Notes: generated from the sequence alone by a model not told the origin. A stretch of DNA of 64,000 nt from Algibacter pectinivorans (GCF_900112595.1 NZ_FOMI01000006.1:171010-235009); one strand, 5' to 3'. Counted from the stretch's first letter, positions 51,995 to 60,841 are shown. Numbers and translations: made by a program.

Positions 51995-54844
51995 ATGCCG
52001 AAAAATCCTAAACTAAAATCGATACTAATTATTGGCTCAGGTCCTATTATAATAGGTCAAGCATGTGAATTTGATTATTCTGGAACTCAAGCTTTACGTT
52101 CACTTCGAGAAGATGGAATTGAAACCATTTTAATCAATTCTAACCCTGCTACAATCATGACCGATCCTTCTATGGCCGATCATGTATACTTGCTGCCTTT
52201 AAATACTAAATCGATAATTCAAATTTTAAAAGAACATCCTCAAATTGATGCTGTATTACCTACTATGGGAGGACAAACAGCATTAAATTTATGTATTGAA
52301 GCTGATGAAAAAGGAATTTGGGAAGATTTTAATGTAGAAATGATTGGTGTTAATATCGATGCTATTAACATTACGGAAGATAGAGAACAGTTTAGAGAAT
52401 TAATGGGCAGAATCGGCGTAGGAATGGCGCCCCAAGCTACCGCTACATCATTTCTTAAAGGAAAAGAAATAGCTCAAGAATTTGGTTTTCCTTTATGTAT
52501 TCGTTCTTCCTTTACTTTAGGTGGTGCAGGTGCTGCTATTGTTCATGATGAAAAAGATTTCGATAAATTATTACGTCGTGGTTTGGAGATTTCTCCAATT
52601 CATGAAGTTATGATAGATAAAGCATTACTAGGCTGGAAAGAATACGAGCTAGAACTTTTAAGAGACGCTAACGGTAATGTGGTTATTATCTGTTCTATCG
52701 AGAATATGGATCCAATGGGAATTCATACAGGAGATTCTATTACAGTAGCACCAGCAATGACATTAAGCGATAAAACCTACCAAAAAATGCGTGATATGGC
52801 TATACATATGATTCGTAGTATTGGTGATTTTGCAGGTGGTTGTAATGTGCAATTTGCGGTAAGTCCAGATGAAAGAGAGGAAATTATTGCTATCGAGATT
52901 AACCCACGTGTATCGCGTTCTTCGGCATTGGCAAGTAAAGCAACTGGATATCCAATTGCTAAAATTGCTGCAAAATTAGCCTTAGGTTATCATTTAGATG
53001 AGTTAAATAACCAAATTACAAAATCTACATCGGCCTTATTTGAGCCTACTTTAGATTATGTAATTGTAAAAATACCACGTTGGAATTTTGATAAGTTTGA
53101 AGGTTCTGATAGAACTTTAGGACTACAAATGAAAGCCGTAGGAGAAGTAATGGGTATTGGCCGTTCTTTTCAAGAGGCCTTGCATAAAGCAACGCAGTCT
53201 TTAGAAATTAAACGTAACGGTTTAGGTGCCGATGGTAAAGAAAACACCAATTACGAAGAGATTTTAGATAAATTGAAATTTGCATCATGGGATCGTGTTT
53301 TTATAATTTACGATGCCATTAAAATGGGAATTCCTTTAAGCCGTATTTTCGAAATTACTAAAATCGATATGTGGTTCTTAAAGCAATACGAAGAGCTTTA
53401 TTTCTTAGAAAAAGAAATATCTACTTTTAATATCGATACTATTGATAAAGAATTGTTATTAGAAGCAAAACAAAAAGGTTATGGCGACAGACAAATAGCG
53501 CATATGCTGCGTTGTTTAGAAAGTCAAGTGTATAGCAAACGTGAAGAATTAGGCATAAACAGAGTATATAAATTAGTAGATACTTGTGCGGCAGAGTTTG
53601 AAGCTAAAACACCTTATTATTACTCTACTTTCGAGAGTGATATGGAAGTAAATGGAAAACGCTACTCCGATAATGAAAGTATCGTATCCGATAAGAAAAA
53701 AATTATTGTTTTAGGGTCTGGACCTAATAGAATTGGACAAGGAATTGAGTTCGATTATTGTTGTGTTCATGGGGTTTATGCAGCACAAGAGTGTGGCTAC
53801 GAAACCATTATGATAAACTGTAACCCAGAAACGGTATCTACAGATTTTGATACGGCCGATAAACTATATTTCGAGCCTGTATTCTGGGAGCATATCTACG
53901 ATATTATTAAGCACGAAAAACCAGAAGGTGTTATTGTACAGTTAGGAGGGCAAACCGCATTAAAATTAGCCGAAAAGCTTACAAAATATGGTGTTAAAAT
54001 TATAGGTACAAGTTTTGAATCATTGGATTTGGCCGAGGATAGAGGTTTATTCTCTAATCTGTTAAAAGAAAATAATATTCCTTATCCAAAGTTTGATATC
54101 GCTACTACTGCCGATGAAGCTGCAGCAATTGCAGATGTGTTGGATTTTCCAATACTAGTAAGACCATCATACGTATTAGGAGGTCAAGGCATGAAAATTG
54201 TTATTAACAAAGAAGAGTTAGAACAACATGTAGTCGATTTACTTAGCAGAATGCCAGGGAATCAATTATTACTAGATCATTATTTAGACGGAGCCATAGA
54301 AGCAGAAGCCGATGCTATTTGCGATGGTGAAAACGTTTATATTATTGGTATCATGGAGCATATAGAGCCATGTGGTATTCATTCAGGAGATAGTAACTCT
54401 ACATTACCACCATTTAACTTAGGTGAGTTTGTAATGCAGCAAATAAAGGATCATACTAAAAAAATAGCATTAGCGCTTAATACGGTAGGTTTAATAAACA
54501 TACAGTTTGCTGTAAAAGACGATACTGTTTATATTATTGAAGCGAACCCAAGAGCCTCTAGAACAGTACCGTTTATAGCCAAAGCGTATAAAGAGCCTTA
54601 TGTAAATTACGCAACAAAAATCATGTTAGGGGAGAAAAAAGTAACAGACTTTAATTTTAACCCACAACTAGAAGGTTATGCCATTAAGCAGCCAGTATTC
54701 TCTTTTAACAAGTTTCCAAATGTAGATAAGCGTTTAGGACCAGAAATGAAGAGTACCGGAGAAAGCATCTTATTTATAGATAGCTTAAAGGACGATGCAT
54801 TTTACGATTTATACTCTAGACGAAAAATGTATTTAAGTAAATAA
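51995..54844 (+). CDS. carB: Carbamoyl-phosphate synthase large subunit, without MGS regulatory domain
   Basis: Makes carbamoyl phosphate for arginine and pyrimidines from ammonia (supplied by CarA), bicarbonate and two ATP. It has 949 residues against about 1073 in E. coli. Both ATP-grasp halves are intact (IIGSGPIIIGQACEFDYSGTQ and VLGSGPNRIGQGIEFDYCCVH; SFTLGGAGA and SYVLGGQGMKIV; EINPRVSRSSALASKATG and EANPRASRTVPFIAKAY), together with the oligomerisation domain. The protein stops at SRRKMYLSK just after the second half, so the C-terminal MGS-like allosteric domain is missing. carA is not adjacent. Confidence 0.96.
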   Translation: MPKNPKLKSILIIGSGPIIIGQACEFDYSGTQALRSLREDGIETILINSNPATIMTDPSMADHVYLLPLNTKSIIQILKEHPQIDAVLPTMGGQTALNLCIEADEKGIWEDFNVEMIGVNIDAINITEDREQFRELMGRIGVGMAPQATATSFLKGKEIAQEFGFPLCIRSSFTLGGAGAAIVHDEKDFDKLLRRGLEISPIHEVMIDKALLGWKEYELELLRDANGNVVIICSIENMDPMGIHTGDSITVAPAMTLSDKTYQKMRDMAIHMIRSIGDFAGGCNVQFAVSPDEREEIIAIEINPRVSRSSALASKATGYPIAKIAAKLALGYHLDELNNQITKSTSALFEPTLDYVIVKIPRWNFDKFEGSDRTLGLQMKAVGEVMGIGRSFQEALHKATQSLEIKRNGLGADGKENTNYEEILDKLKFASWDRVFIIYDAIKMGIPLSRIFEITKIDMWFLKQYEELYFLEKEISTFNIDTIDKELLLEAKQKGYGDRQIAHMLRCLESQVYSKREELGINRVYKLVDTCAAEFEAKTPYYYSTFESDMEVNGKRYSDNESIVSDKKKIIVLGSGPNRIGQGIEFDYCCVHGVYAAQECGYETIMINCNPETVSTDFDTADKLYFEPVFWEHIYDIIKHEKPEGVIVQLGGQTALKLAEKLTKYGVKIIGTSFESLDLAEDRGLFSNLLKENNIPYPKFDIATTADEAAAIADVLDFPILVRPSYVLGGQGMKIVINKEELEQHVVDLLSRMPGNQLLLDHYLDGAIEAEADAICDGENVYIIGIMEHIEPCGIHSGDSNSTLPPFNLGEFVMQQIKDHTKKIALALNTVGLINIQFAVKDDTVYIIEANPRASRTVPFIAKAYKEPYVNYATKIMLGEKKVTDFNFNPQLEGYAIKQPVFSFNKFPNVDKRLGPEMKSTGESILFIDSLKDDAFYDLYSRRKMYLSK

Positions 54845-54863
54845 ATTAAATATATAGTAAAAT

Positions 54864-54894
54864 AAAAAATCCCGTGTTATACGGGATTTTTTTT
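54864..54894 (+). terminator. Rho-independent terminator of carB
   Basis: Stem AAAATCCCGT / ACGGGATTTT with a GTTAT loop and an eight-T run, 20 bp after the carB stop. Confidence 0.9.
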
Positions 54895-54900
54895 GTTTTG

Positions 54901-55093
54901 GGTGTTACCACACCCTTCGTCTGCGCTCAGGGCAAGCGGTTGGGCTTTCCGCTATACCTGCCTGCCGATAGGCAGGTCTTTTTTTTAAGTAAGTACTAAA
55001 TTTAAGCCATGTGCTAGCGCTTAAGGCATAGTATAAAACCAAGAAATAAAGTTAGATTGTAAAAAAAAGGACGCCGCTTCAATCCCTAACGCA
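54901..55093. repeat. Composite dispersed intergenic repeat, copy 2 (inverted relative to copy 1)
   Basis: Most of the 318-bp gap between carB and the thioesterase gene. It carries CCTTCGTCTGCGCTCAGGGC (from 54914), which matches copy 1 at 30031-30054 at 18 of 24 positions. It also carries GGGCTTTCCGCT (54942-54953), ATGTGCTAGCGCTTAAG (about 55009-55025), and ends at 55092 with the reverse complement of GCGTTAGGGATTGAAGCGG, which differs from copy 1 at one base. No gene is visible within it. Confidence 0.75.
54956..54986 (+). terminator. Second terminator-like hairpin inside repeat copy 2
   Basis: ACCTGCCT / AGGCAGGT perfect 8-bp stem with a 6-nt loop, then C and a run of eight T. It follows the carB terminator by about 60 bp and may be part of the repeat instead of a dedicated carB signal. 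Confidence 0.6.
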
Positions 55094-55162
55094 ACTATTC
55101 GCTAAAGTTTATATAAACACTAAGGGTTAATGTTTGCTTTTAAAAACTATGGAATACAATAA

Positions 55163-55708
55163 CTAAGACTCAAAAAGCTCTATAGTGGCGTTTTGTGTTT
55201 TAATTAAGTCCAAATGCTCTTCCATTTTAAACTCAGACGAATTAAATCTAGTAGATCTCGTTCTAGTCTGTTCTTGCCTAGCAATACTTCTAGCAAAGCG
55301 TCTAATACTTTGTTTGCTATCTAAAATTAAACCAGGTACTTTAACGTTTTTGCCATTTTCATCCTTAGCAACCATGGTAAAATAAGACGAGTTACAATGC
55401 TTAATTTCCCCGGTTTGAATGTTTTGAGATTCCACACGAAGTCCAATAACCATCGAGGTTCTACCTGTATAATTTACAGATGCTTTAAGGGTTACTAATT
55501 CGCCAACCTCAATAGGATTTAAAAAATCAACCTTGTTTACCGATGCTGTAACACAATAATGTCTAGAGTGTTTTGAGGCGCATGCAAATGCAATTTGATC
55601 CATTAAATTTAAAATATGCCCACCATGAATTTTACCACTAAAATTGGAGTGCGCAGGTAACATAAGTTCTGTAATCGATACTTGAGAGTCTTTAGCGTGT
55701 TTAAACAT
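55163..55708 (-). CDS. Acyl-CoA thioesterase (hotdog fold)
   Basis: Hydrolyses acyl-CoA to free acid and CoA. It has 181 residues, one hotdog domain: NFSGKIHGGHILNLMDQIAFACASKHS carries the conserved Asp and the HGG turn seen in YciA/BACH-type enzymes. VDFLNPIEVGELVTLKASVNYTGRTSMVIGLRV and CNSSYFTMVAKDENGK follow. The C-terminal 40 residues are a charged helical extension. It is the last gene of a probable three-gene operon with rmuC. Confidence 0.93.
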   Translation of the reverse strand: MFKHAKDSQVSITELMLPAHSNFSGKIHGGHILNLMDQIAFACASKHSRHYCVTASVNKVDFLNPIEVGELVTLKASVNYTGRTSMVIGLRVESQNIQTGEIKHCNSSYFTMVAKDENGKNVKVPGLILDSKQSIRRFARSIARQEQTRTRSTRFNSSEFKMEEHLDLIKTQNATIELFES

Positions 55709-55722
55709 ATTGTATGTTGGTT

Positions 55723-56070
55723 TTAGTTTTTTTCTTCTTCTACTTTAGTTATAAAATATTGGGTGTCTCCTAGCCAAAATAAAGTTTTGTAACGTTCAAA
55801 ATAATGGAGTTTTACAAATTTACCTTGAAACTTGGTAAGATCTTCAATAACTTGTTTTTGGTTGTCTTCCACCGAAAAAATAAATATTTGAGATTCCGAT
55901 ACGCCTTGGCTTATTTCACCTTCCCAGGTTTTAAAAAGCATACCCTTATTGCTAAATTTAACAAGTTTGCCAGCACGCACACCTTCACTATAATGCACAA
56001 AGTATATAAAGCTGAAATAACCAGCTATTATTAAAAGGAAGACTATAAATGTTTTAAATAGAAATTTCAT
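55723..56070 (-). CDS. One-helix envelope protein, unknown function
   Basis: Protein of 115 residues with one N-terminal hydrophobic helix (FLFKTFIVFLLIIAGYFSFIYFV). It is followed by a small beta-rich domain (GVRAGKLVKFSNKGMLFKTWEGEISQG, GKFVKLHYFERYKTLFWLGDTQYFITKV). From memory, Bacteroidota homologues are often labelled 6-phosphogluconate dehydrogenase in databases. Nothing here supports that: there is no Rossmann motif and the protein is far too short. It lies between rmuC (9 bp) and the thioesterase (14 bp). Confidence 0.82.
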   Translation of the reverse strand: MKFLFKTFIVFLLIIAGYFSFIYFVHYSEGVRAGKLVKFSNKGMLFKTWEGEISQGVSESQIFIFSVEDNQKQVIEDLTKFQGKFVKLHYFERYKTLFWLGDTQYFITKVEEEKN

Positions 56071-56079
56071 AAATTAAGT

Positions 56080-57471
56080 TTAAATATCGTCGTCGTCTTG
56101 TGCACGTTTAATTATAGCTTCAGGAAGTGCTTTTTTAGCTTTTGCACCCATTTTCTTAAGTTTTTCAACACTGGTAATTAAGTTTCCTCGGCCTTCAAAC
56201 AACTTGTTCATGGCAGAATTATAATCGACCTTCGATGCATCAATTTTTTTGCCAACACCTATTAAATCTTTCATTAAGCCTTCAAACTTATCATATAAAT
56301 TTCCTGCTTGTTTAGCTATTTCAATGGCATTACGTTGTTGCTTTTCGTTATTCCACATGCTATCAATAGTTCGCAAGGTAGCCAACAGGGTAGAAGGTGT
56401 TACAATAACAATATTCTTTTCAAAGGCTTTGTTGTAAATAGAATTATCTTCATTTACAACTACTGCAAATGCAGGTTCTATTGGTATAAATAACAACACA
56501 AAATCTGGCGATTCTATATCGTATAAATCTTGGTAATTTTTTTCCGAAAGTTGATCTACATGCCTTCTAATAGAATTTACATGCGCCTTTAAATGCATCG
56601 GTTTATCATCATCATCTGCATTTACCAAACGTTCGTAATCGGTTAAGGATACTTTACTATCAATAATCATTTTTTTACCGTCCGGAAGATTTAAAACCAC
56701 ATCTGGTAATACACGTGTACCATCTTCGCGAGTAAAATTTTGTTGTACAAAATATTCTCTATCTTTCTCTAAACCAGATTTTTCTAGCACGCGCTCTAAA
56801 ACCAGTTCGCCCCAATTTCCTTGCATTTTACTATCGCCTTTTAAAGCTCTTGTAAGGTTTGTTGCTTCTTTTGTCATTTGCTGATTTAAATCTTTTAAGC
56901 CTAATAACTGCTCTTTTAACGCCGAATGCATACTAATACTTTCCTTTTGGGTTAAATCTACCTTTTCTTCAAAAGTTTTAATCTTTTCTTGAAGCGGATT
57001 TAAAATATTTTTAATGTTTTCTTTATTCTGAAGCGTGAATTTTTCAGACTTTTCATCCAATATCTTGGTCGCTAATAGTTCAAAATCTTTACGAAGTTGT
57101 TCTTGGCGTAACTCTAATTCTTTATCACGTTTTAAGTTTAATTCTTGAAGATTTTCAAATTCTGAATTTTTCCTAGCCAATTCCGTGTTTAAAAAATCCT
57201 TTTCGCGTCTAATTTCTTCGCGCTCCAATTCTGTTTTAGATATAACTTGACGCAGTTCTTCAATTTGATTTGAAAATTGTTGGTTTTGTTTTTCGTTTTC
57301 GGTTTGATGGTGTGCTTTTAAATCATCAATTTGTAATTGCAGATTTGTATTGCGTTCTTCAAGCGTGCTTTGTTCGCTTTTACTTTTAAGTTTTGTAAAA
57401 AGCATACCTAAATAACCACCTATTCCTGCGGAAATTAGTATTGCGATAATGAGAATAAGACTGTCGTTCAT
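56080..57471 (-). CDS. rmuC: DNA recombination protein RmuC
   Basis: Protein of 463 residues with an N-terminal membrane anchor (LILIIAILISAGIGGYLGMLF). A long coiled coil spans about 30-200 (KSEQSTLEERNTNLQLQIDDL and many charged heptads). The RmuC nuclease-like core follows: MQGNWGELVLERVLEKSGLEKDREYFVQ, RVLPDVVLNLPDGKKMIIDSKVSL, FVLLFIPIEPAFAVVVNED, IVTPSTLLATLRTID. RmuC limits inversions and genome instability; the biochemical activity is predicted from the PD-(D/E)XK-like core. It is the first gene of its operon. Confidence 0.95.
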   Translation of the reverse strand: MNDSLILIIAILISAGIGGYLGMLFTKLKSKSEQSTLEERNTNLQLQIDDLKAHHQTENEKQNQQFSNQIEELRQVISKTELEREEIRREKDFLNTELARKNSEFENLQELNLKRDKELELRQEQLRKDFELLATKILDEKSEKFTLQNKENIKNILNPLQEKIKTFEEKVDLTQKESISMHSALKEQLLGLKDLNQQMTKEATNLTRALKGDSKMQGNWGELVLERVLEKSGLEKDREYFVQQNFTREDGTRVLPDVVLNLPDGKKMIIDSKVSLTDYERLVNADDDDKPMHLKAHVNSIRRHVDQLSEKNYQDLYDIESPDFVLLFIPIEPAFAVVVNEDNSIYNKAFEKNIVIVTPSTLLATLRTIDSMWNNEKQQRNAIEIAKQAGNLYDKFEGLMKDLIGVGKKIDASKVDYNSAMNKLFEGRGNLITSVEKLKKMGAKAKKALPEAIIKRAQDDDDI

Positions 57472-57569
57472 TTAGAAAATTATGATTAAATCAAAGATAA
57501 TTTTTTTAGGTCGAACTTCTAGTAGTGAGTAAAGAAGATTTAGGTTTTAAAACGAGTTTTTCAGCATTC

Positions 57570-58364
57570 TTATTTTTTCACCCTAAAACTTCCTGTTTTT
57601 TCATCGAAGGCTATTAAATCTTTAGGGAATAAATGATTAAAAGTTCCTTTAGAAATTAAGTTACAAGGTGTATTTGAAACCACGTCATTTTCAGTCATTA
57701 CAATTAAATTATCACATAACTGAATAGCCAAATCTATTTCGTGTGATGAGAATAGAATCGTTTTATTTGTGTCTTTTGCTAATTTTTGAAGTAATTTTAA
57801 AATGTATGCTTTATGATACATATCTAGATGCGTAGTAGGTTCATCTAGAATAATTAAGTCTGTATCTTGAGCTAAAGCACGTGCAATCATAACTTTTTGT
57901 AATTGGCCATCGCTAAGCTCAAAACACTTTTTATGTTTTAATTCTGTAATATTGGTTAGTTCGAGAGCGTTATTTATAGCTTCGGTATCTTGTTTTGATA
58001 TTGTACCTATCCAGTTGGTATATGGTTGTCTGCCTAAAGCGACCAACTCAAAAACAGATAGGTTTTTGGATGTAATTTGTTCGGTGAGTACCAAACTCAG
58101 CACTTTGGCTAATTCTAAAGGCGCATGATCATTTACCTTTTTATCGTTAATTTCAATAGTGCCTTCTAAGGGATTTTGAACTTGTGTTAAGGTTCGTAAT
58201 AATGTCGATTTTCCAATACCATTTGCACCAATTAATCCAACAAGTTCCCCTCTTTTTAATTCGATATTTATATTTGAAGCAATACACGTGTGCTTCTTTT
58301 TGGAAATATAACCTATCGATAAATTGCTGGTTTTTAAAATGATATGTTGGTTTTTTTCTGTCAC
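57570..58364 (-). CDS. btuD: ABC transporter ATP-binding protein, B12/siderophore type (BtuD-like)
   Basis: ATPase of 264 residues. Walker A is GANGIGKST (46-54), the signature is LSDGQLQKVMIARALAQD, Walker B is LIILDEPTTHLD, and the switch His is in TILFSSHEIDLA. By sequence it belongs to the FecE/BtuD group and cannot be split between iron and B12. The B12 assignment comes from the riboswitch-controlled btuB next door. It is separated from btuC by 119 bp that holds heptamer repeats, so coupling is loose. Confidence 0.85.
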   Translation of the reverse strand: MTEKNQHIILKTSNLSIGYISKKKHTCIASNINIELKRGELVGLIGANGIGKSTLLRTLTQVQNPLEGTIEINDKKVNDHAPLELAKVLSLVLTEQITSKNLSVFELVALGRQPYTNWIGTISKQDTEAINNALELTNITELKHKKCFELSDGQLQKVMIARALAQDTDLIILDEPTTHLDMYHKAYILKLLQKLAKDTNKTILFSSHEIDLAIQLCDNLIVMTENDVVSNTPCNLISKGTFNHLFPKDLIAFDEKTGSFRVKK

Positions 58365-58380
58365 AAATTCATGAATTTTC

Positions 58381-58480
58381 TCTATTCTCTATTCTCTATT
58401 CTCTATTCTTTCTTTCGGTAACCCGTCTCCTGTCTTCGGTCTTCCGTCTTCCGTCTCCTGTCATCAATCTCCCGTCACAC
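58381..58480. repeat. Heptanucleotide tandem repeats, two adjoining variants
   Basis: 58381-58408 is four perfect copies of TCTATTC. From 58424 the same 7-bp register continues with a new unit: CGTCTCC, TGTCTTC, GGTCTTC, CGTCTTC, CGTCTCC, TGTCATC, AATCTCC, CGTCACA. About 14 units in all fill the gap between btuD and btuC. The second unit type matches the opposite strand of the tract at 29921-29969. Confidence 0.85.
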
Positions 58481-58483
58481 ACC

Positions 58484-59515
58484 TCAAAACACCATTTTTC
58501 GTTTACTTACCAATAACCAAATTATTACAGGAGCCCCAATTAAAGCTGTAATGGCATTGATAGGTAAAGTTAAATCGCTATACGGTAATTGTGCAATACT
58601 ATCGCAAATTAGCATAACAATAGCACCAAATAAAAACACAGCGGGTAATAGAATTTTATGGTTCGATGTATTAAATACTTGTCTTGTAAGATGCGGAATG
58701 GCTAACCCTATAAAGGCAATTGGTCCTGTAAATGCGGTTATGGTTCCTGCTAAAAGGCTAGTGGCTATAATAATGATTAATCGGCTTTTTTTAATATTTA
58801 AACCTAAGCTTTTAGCGTAGTTTTCGCCTAAAAGTAAGGTGTTTAAGGTTTTTATGGATAGTATGGCCAATATTAAACCAATGCTATAAATTATAAAAAG
58901 AATGCTAAGATCTGTCCATGATAAATTACCCAGGCTTCCAAAACCCCAAAACACGTATTGCTGTAATTGTTCGGCAGATCCAAAATAGGAGAGTACGCTA
59001 ACTATAGCTGCGGTGATACTTGCAAACATGAGGCCTATTATTAAAATAGCCATAGTATCTCTAACTTTTAAGGAAACCATTAAAACAGCCAATAGCACCA
59101 GAAAACTGCCTAAACTAGCTGCAATTACAATACCCCATTTGGATACAAATAAAGCCCCAAATACACCTCCAAAAACACTGGAGCCTAATATTACTAATGC
59201 TACGCCCAAACTGGCACCAGAACTAATACCTAAAACAAAAGGACCTGCTAGAGGATTTCTAAATAAAGTTTGCATTAAAAGCCCAGAAATGCCCAAGCCA
59301 GAACCTACAATTATTGCCGTAAAAGCCTTTGGTAATCTGTAATTTTGAATAATATGTTGCCAGGTTTCGTGTTCTGTAGAGTTGCCAATTAAACTATTAA
59401 AAATCGCTTTAAAAGGAATGGATACAGAGCCCAAACTTATATTCAAGAAAAAGCAAACCACTAAAATAGCTGTTAATATAATAGAGGGTAATTTATATGT
59501 TTTTTTATCTATCAA
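58484..59515 (-). CDS. btuC: ABC transporter permease, FecCD/BtuC family
   Basis: Inner-membrane permease of 343 residues with about nine to ten helices. Family marks are RLPKAFTAIIVGSGLGISGLLMQTLFRNPLAGPFVLGISSGASLGVA, FIGLAIPHLTRQVF and the C-terminal PINAITALIGAPVIIWLL. The start is TTG at 59515 directly after the btuF stop codon and in the same frame; the next in-frame ATG would delete the first helix. It forms the import channel with the BtuD-like ATPase. Confidence 0.88.
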   Translation of the reverse strand: MIDKKTYKLPSIILTAILVVCFFLNISLGSVSIPFKAIFNSLIGNSTEHETWQHIIQNYRLPKAFTAIIVGSGLGISGLLMQTLFRNPLAGPFVLGISSGASLGVALVILGSSVFGGVFGALFVSKWGIVIAASLGSFLVLLAVLMVSLKVRDTMAILIIGLMFASITAAIVSVLSYFGSAEQLQQYVFWGFGSLGNLSWTDLSILFIIYSIGLILAILSIKTLNTLLLGENYAKSLGLNIKKSRLIIIIATSLLAGTITAFTGPIAFIGLAIPHLTRQVFNTSNHKILLPAVFLFGAIVMLICDSIAQLPYSDLTLPINAITALIGAPVIIWLLVSKRKMVF

Positions 59516-60661
59516 CTAGTCTAAACGTTTAAAAAAGAAGGGTTTGTAATGTGCTAATAATTCTGGGTGGCAAATTTTAATTAGGTCCTTTAAAACTAGG
59601 TCTGGTCGTGTCATGCCTAATTCGTAATACAACACACCTCCAGAAGTGCCTGTTGTGTTTGTAAAACTATAAATATTTTTAGATTTAAAAGCATCGAATA
59701 AGGTATGGTTGTTATTTCCGTTTTCTAAAGCTTCTAGGCTAGAATAATTTGAAGGACTTAGCCAAATATCGGCACTTTTAGCTTTCACAAAAACCGATTC
59801 AAAATTCAATTTTAAACTACCTACGCCATTGGTATGTTGCCACAAATAGTTAACATTAGCGTCTTTAAAAAGTTGAGCTTCGGTACTTGTGCCATTTGGT
59901 AAGTACCAAATATCGCTATGCATGGCACCGCTTAAAACTGTTGGCCTATCTTTTACGTTTTTTGCCAGTTGTTTGGCTTCTAAATAATCTTTTTCTATGC
60001 TCTTAAATATAGAATCGGCTTGTTGTTCTTTATTGTAAAGGGCACCAAAAAACTTTATCCATTCGGCTTTAGCTAGGGGTGAGCGTTCTACCCAATCGCC
60101 ATTAAAAATAACTGGTATTCCTGCTTTTTTTATAGTTTCTAAGGAGCGGTTATTGCCATCTATTCCAAAACCGACAATTAAATCTGGGCTTAATTCTAAA
60201 AGGATTTCGGTGTTTAAACCTTCATTTTTGCCTAATTCTCTTATGTTTCCGTTGTTTATTTGTGCTCTTATTTTTTCAGATGAAATATAATCCGTTCCAG
60301 GAAACCCTATTAACGTTTGTTCAACATCTAAAAGCTCTAATGCCGGAATATGCGTAGTAGATGTAACCACTATTTTCTGAATAGGATTAATAATTATACC
60401 ATCATATTCACCCGTCATAAAGCTAGTTTTGGCAGCATTTTCTTTACTTATTAAAACATATTTAAATGTCTTATCGGCATTAGGCCACGGTTTTTTAATG
60501 GTTAAAACTTTATAGTTTTTGTGAATTTTAATAGAAAAGCCTTCAGCATATTTTACAAGTAATTCTTGGCTTGTTTCAAATGCTTCAATGTGTTGCTTTG
60601 GTTCATTTTTACAATTGAAGCAAATAGCAAGTAGTAATAATAAAAATAGTTTAGATTTCAT
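59516..60661 (-). CDS. btuF: ABC transporter substrate-binding lipoprotein, BtuF-like
   Basis: Periplasmic or inner-membrane-anchored lipoprotein of 381 residues from ATG 60661 (MKSKLFLLLLLAICFNC lipobox). A start 15 bp upstream adds MLHEC and is less likely. The fold is the two-lobe PBP type III: VVTSTTHIPALELLDVEQTLIGFPGTDYI, GLNTEILLELSPDLIVGFGIDG, TVLSGAMHSDIWYLP. It would hand cobalamin (inferred) or an iron complex to BtuC. The gene is divergent from the 35-residue ORF and riboswitch; 69 bp separate the two starts. Confidence 0.86.
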   Translation of the reverse strand: MKSKLFLLLLLAICFNCKNEPKQHIEAFETSQELLVKYAEGFSIKIHKNYKVLTIKKPWPNADKTFKYVLISKENAAKTSFMTGEYDGIIINPIQKIVVTSTTHIPALELLDVEQTLIGFPGTDYISSEKIRAQINNGNIRELGKNEGLNTEILLELSPDLIVGFGIDGNNRSLETIKKAGIPVIFNGDWVERSPLAKAEWIKFFGALYNKEQQADSIFKSIEKDYLEAKQLAKNVKDRPTVLSGAMHSDIWYLPNGTSTEAQLFKDANVNYLWQHTNGVGSLKLNFESVFVKAKSADIWLSPSNYSSLEALENGNNNHTLFDAFKSKNIYSFTNTTGTSGGVLYYELGMTRPDLVLKDLIKICHPELLAHYKPFFFKRLD

Positions 60662-60730
60662 ACACTCATGTAACATTAGTAATGCCCTATGTTTTATTTG
60701 ATAATTAATTTTGTTAAAAATTTTAAACCT

Positions 60731-60838
60731 ATGCGAAACGGGTCAAATTTAACAATATATATAGTAGCTGTAGTTATTATAGTTCATTTTCTTGCAGGCT
60801 TTATTTATCTACTCTATAAAATGAATAAGAAAAAGTAG
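60731..60838 (+). CDS. 35-residue single-pass membrane microprotein
   Basis: ATG at 60731 to TAG at 60838. The protein opens MRNGSNLTIYIVAVVIIVHF, has one helix of about 22 hydrophobic residues and ends KMNKKK, so an N-out/C-in orientation is expected. The positive-charge tail and clean helix suggest a real small protein. No family recognised. It sits between divergent btuF and the riboswitch and stops 3 bp before the putative -33 element of the riboswitch promoter. Confidence 0.5.
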   Translation: MRNGSNLTIYIVAVVIIVHFLAGFIYLLYKMNKKK

Positions 60839-60841
60839 ATT

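Noticed and set aside
58381-58480. CRISPR-like or direct-repeat array between btuD and btuC
   Set aside because: The unit is only 7 bp with no spacers and no cas genes; it is a short tandem repeat.
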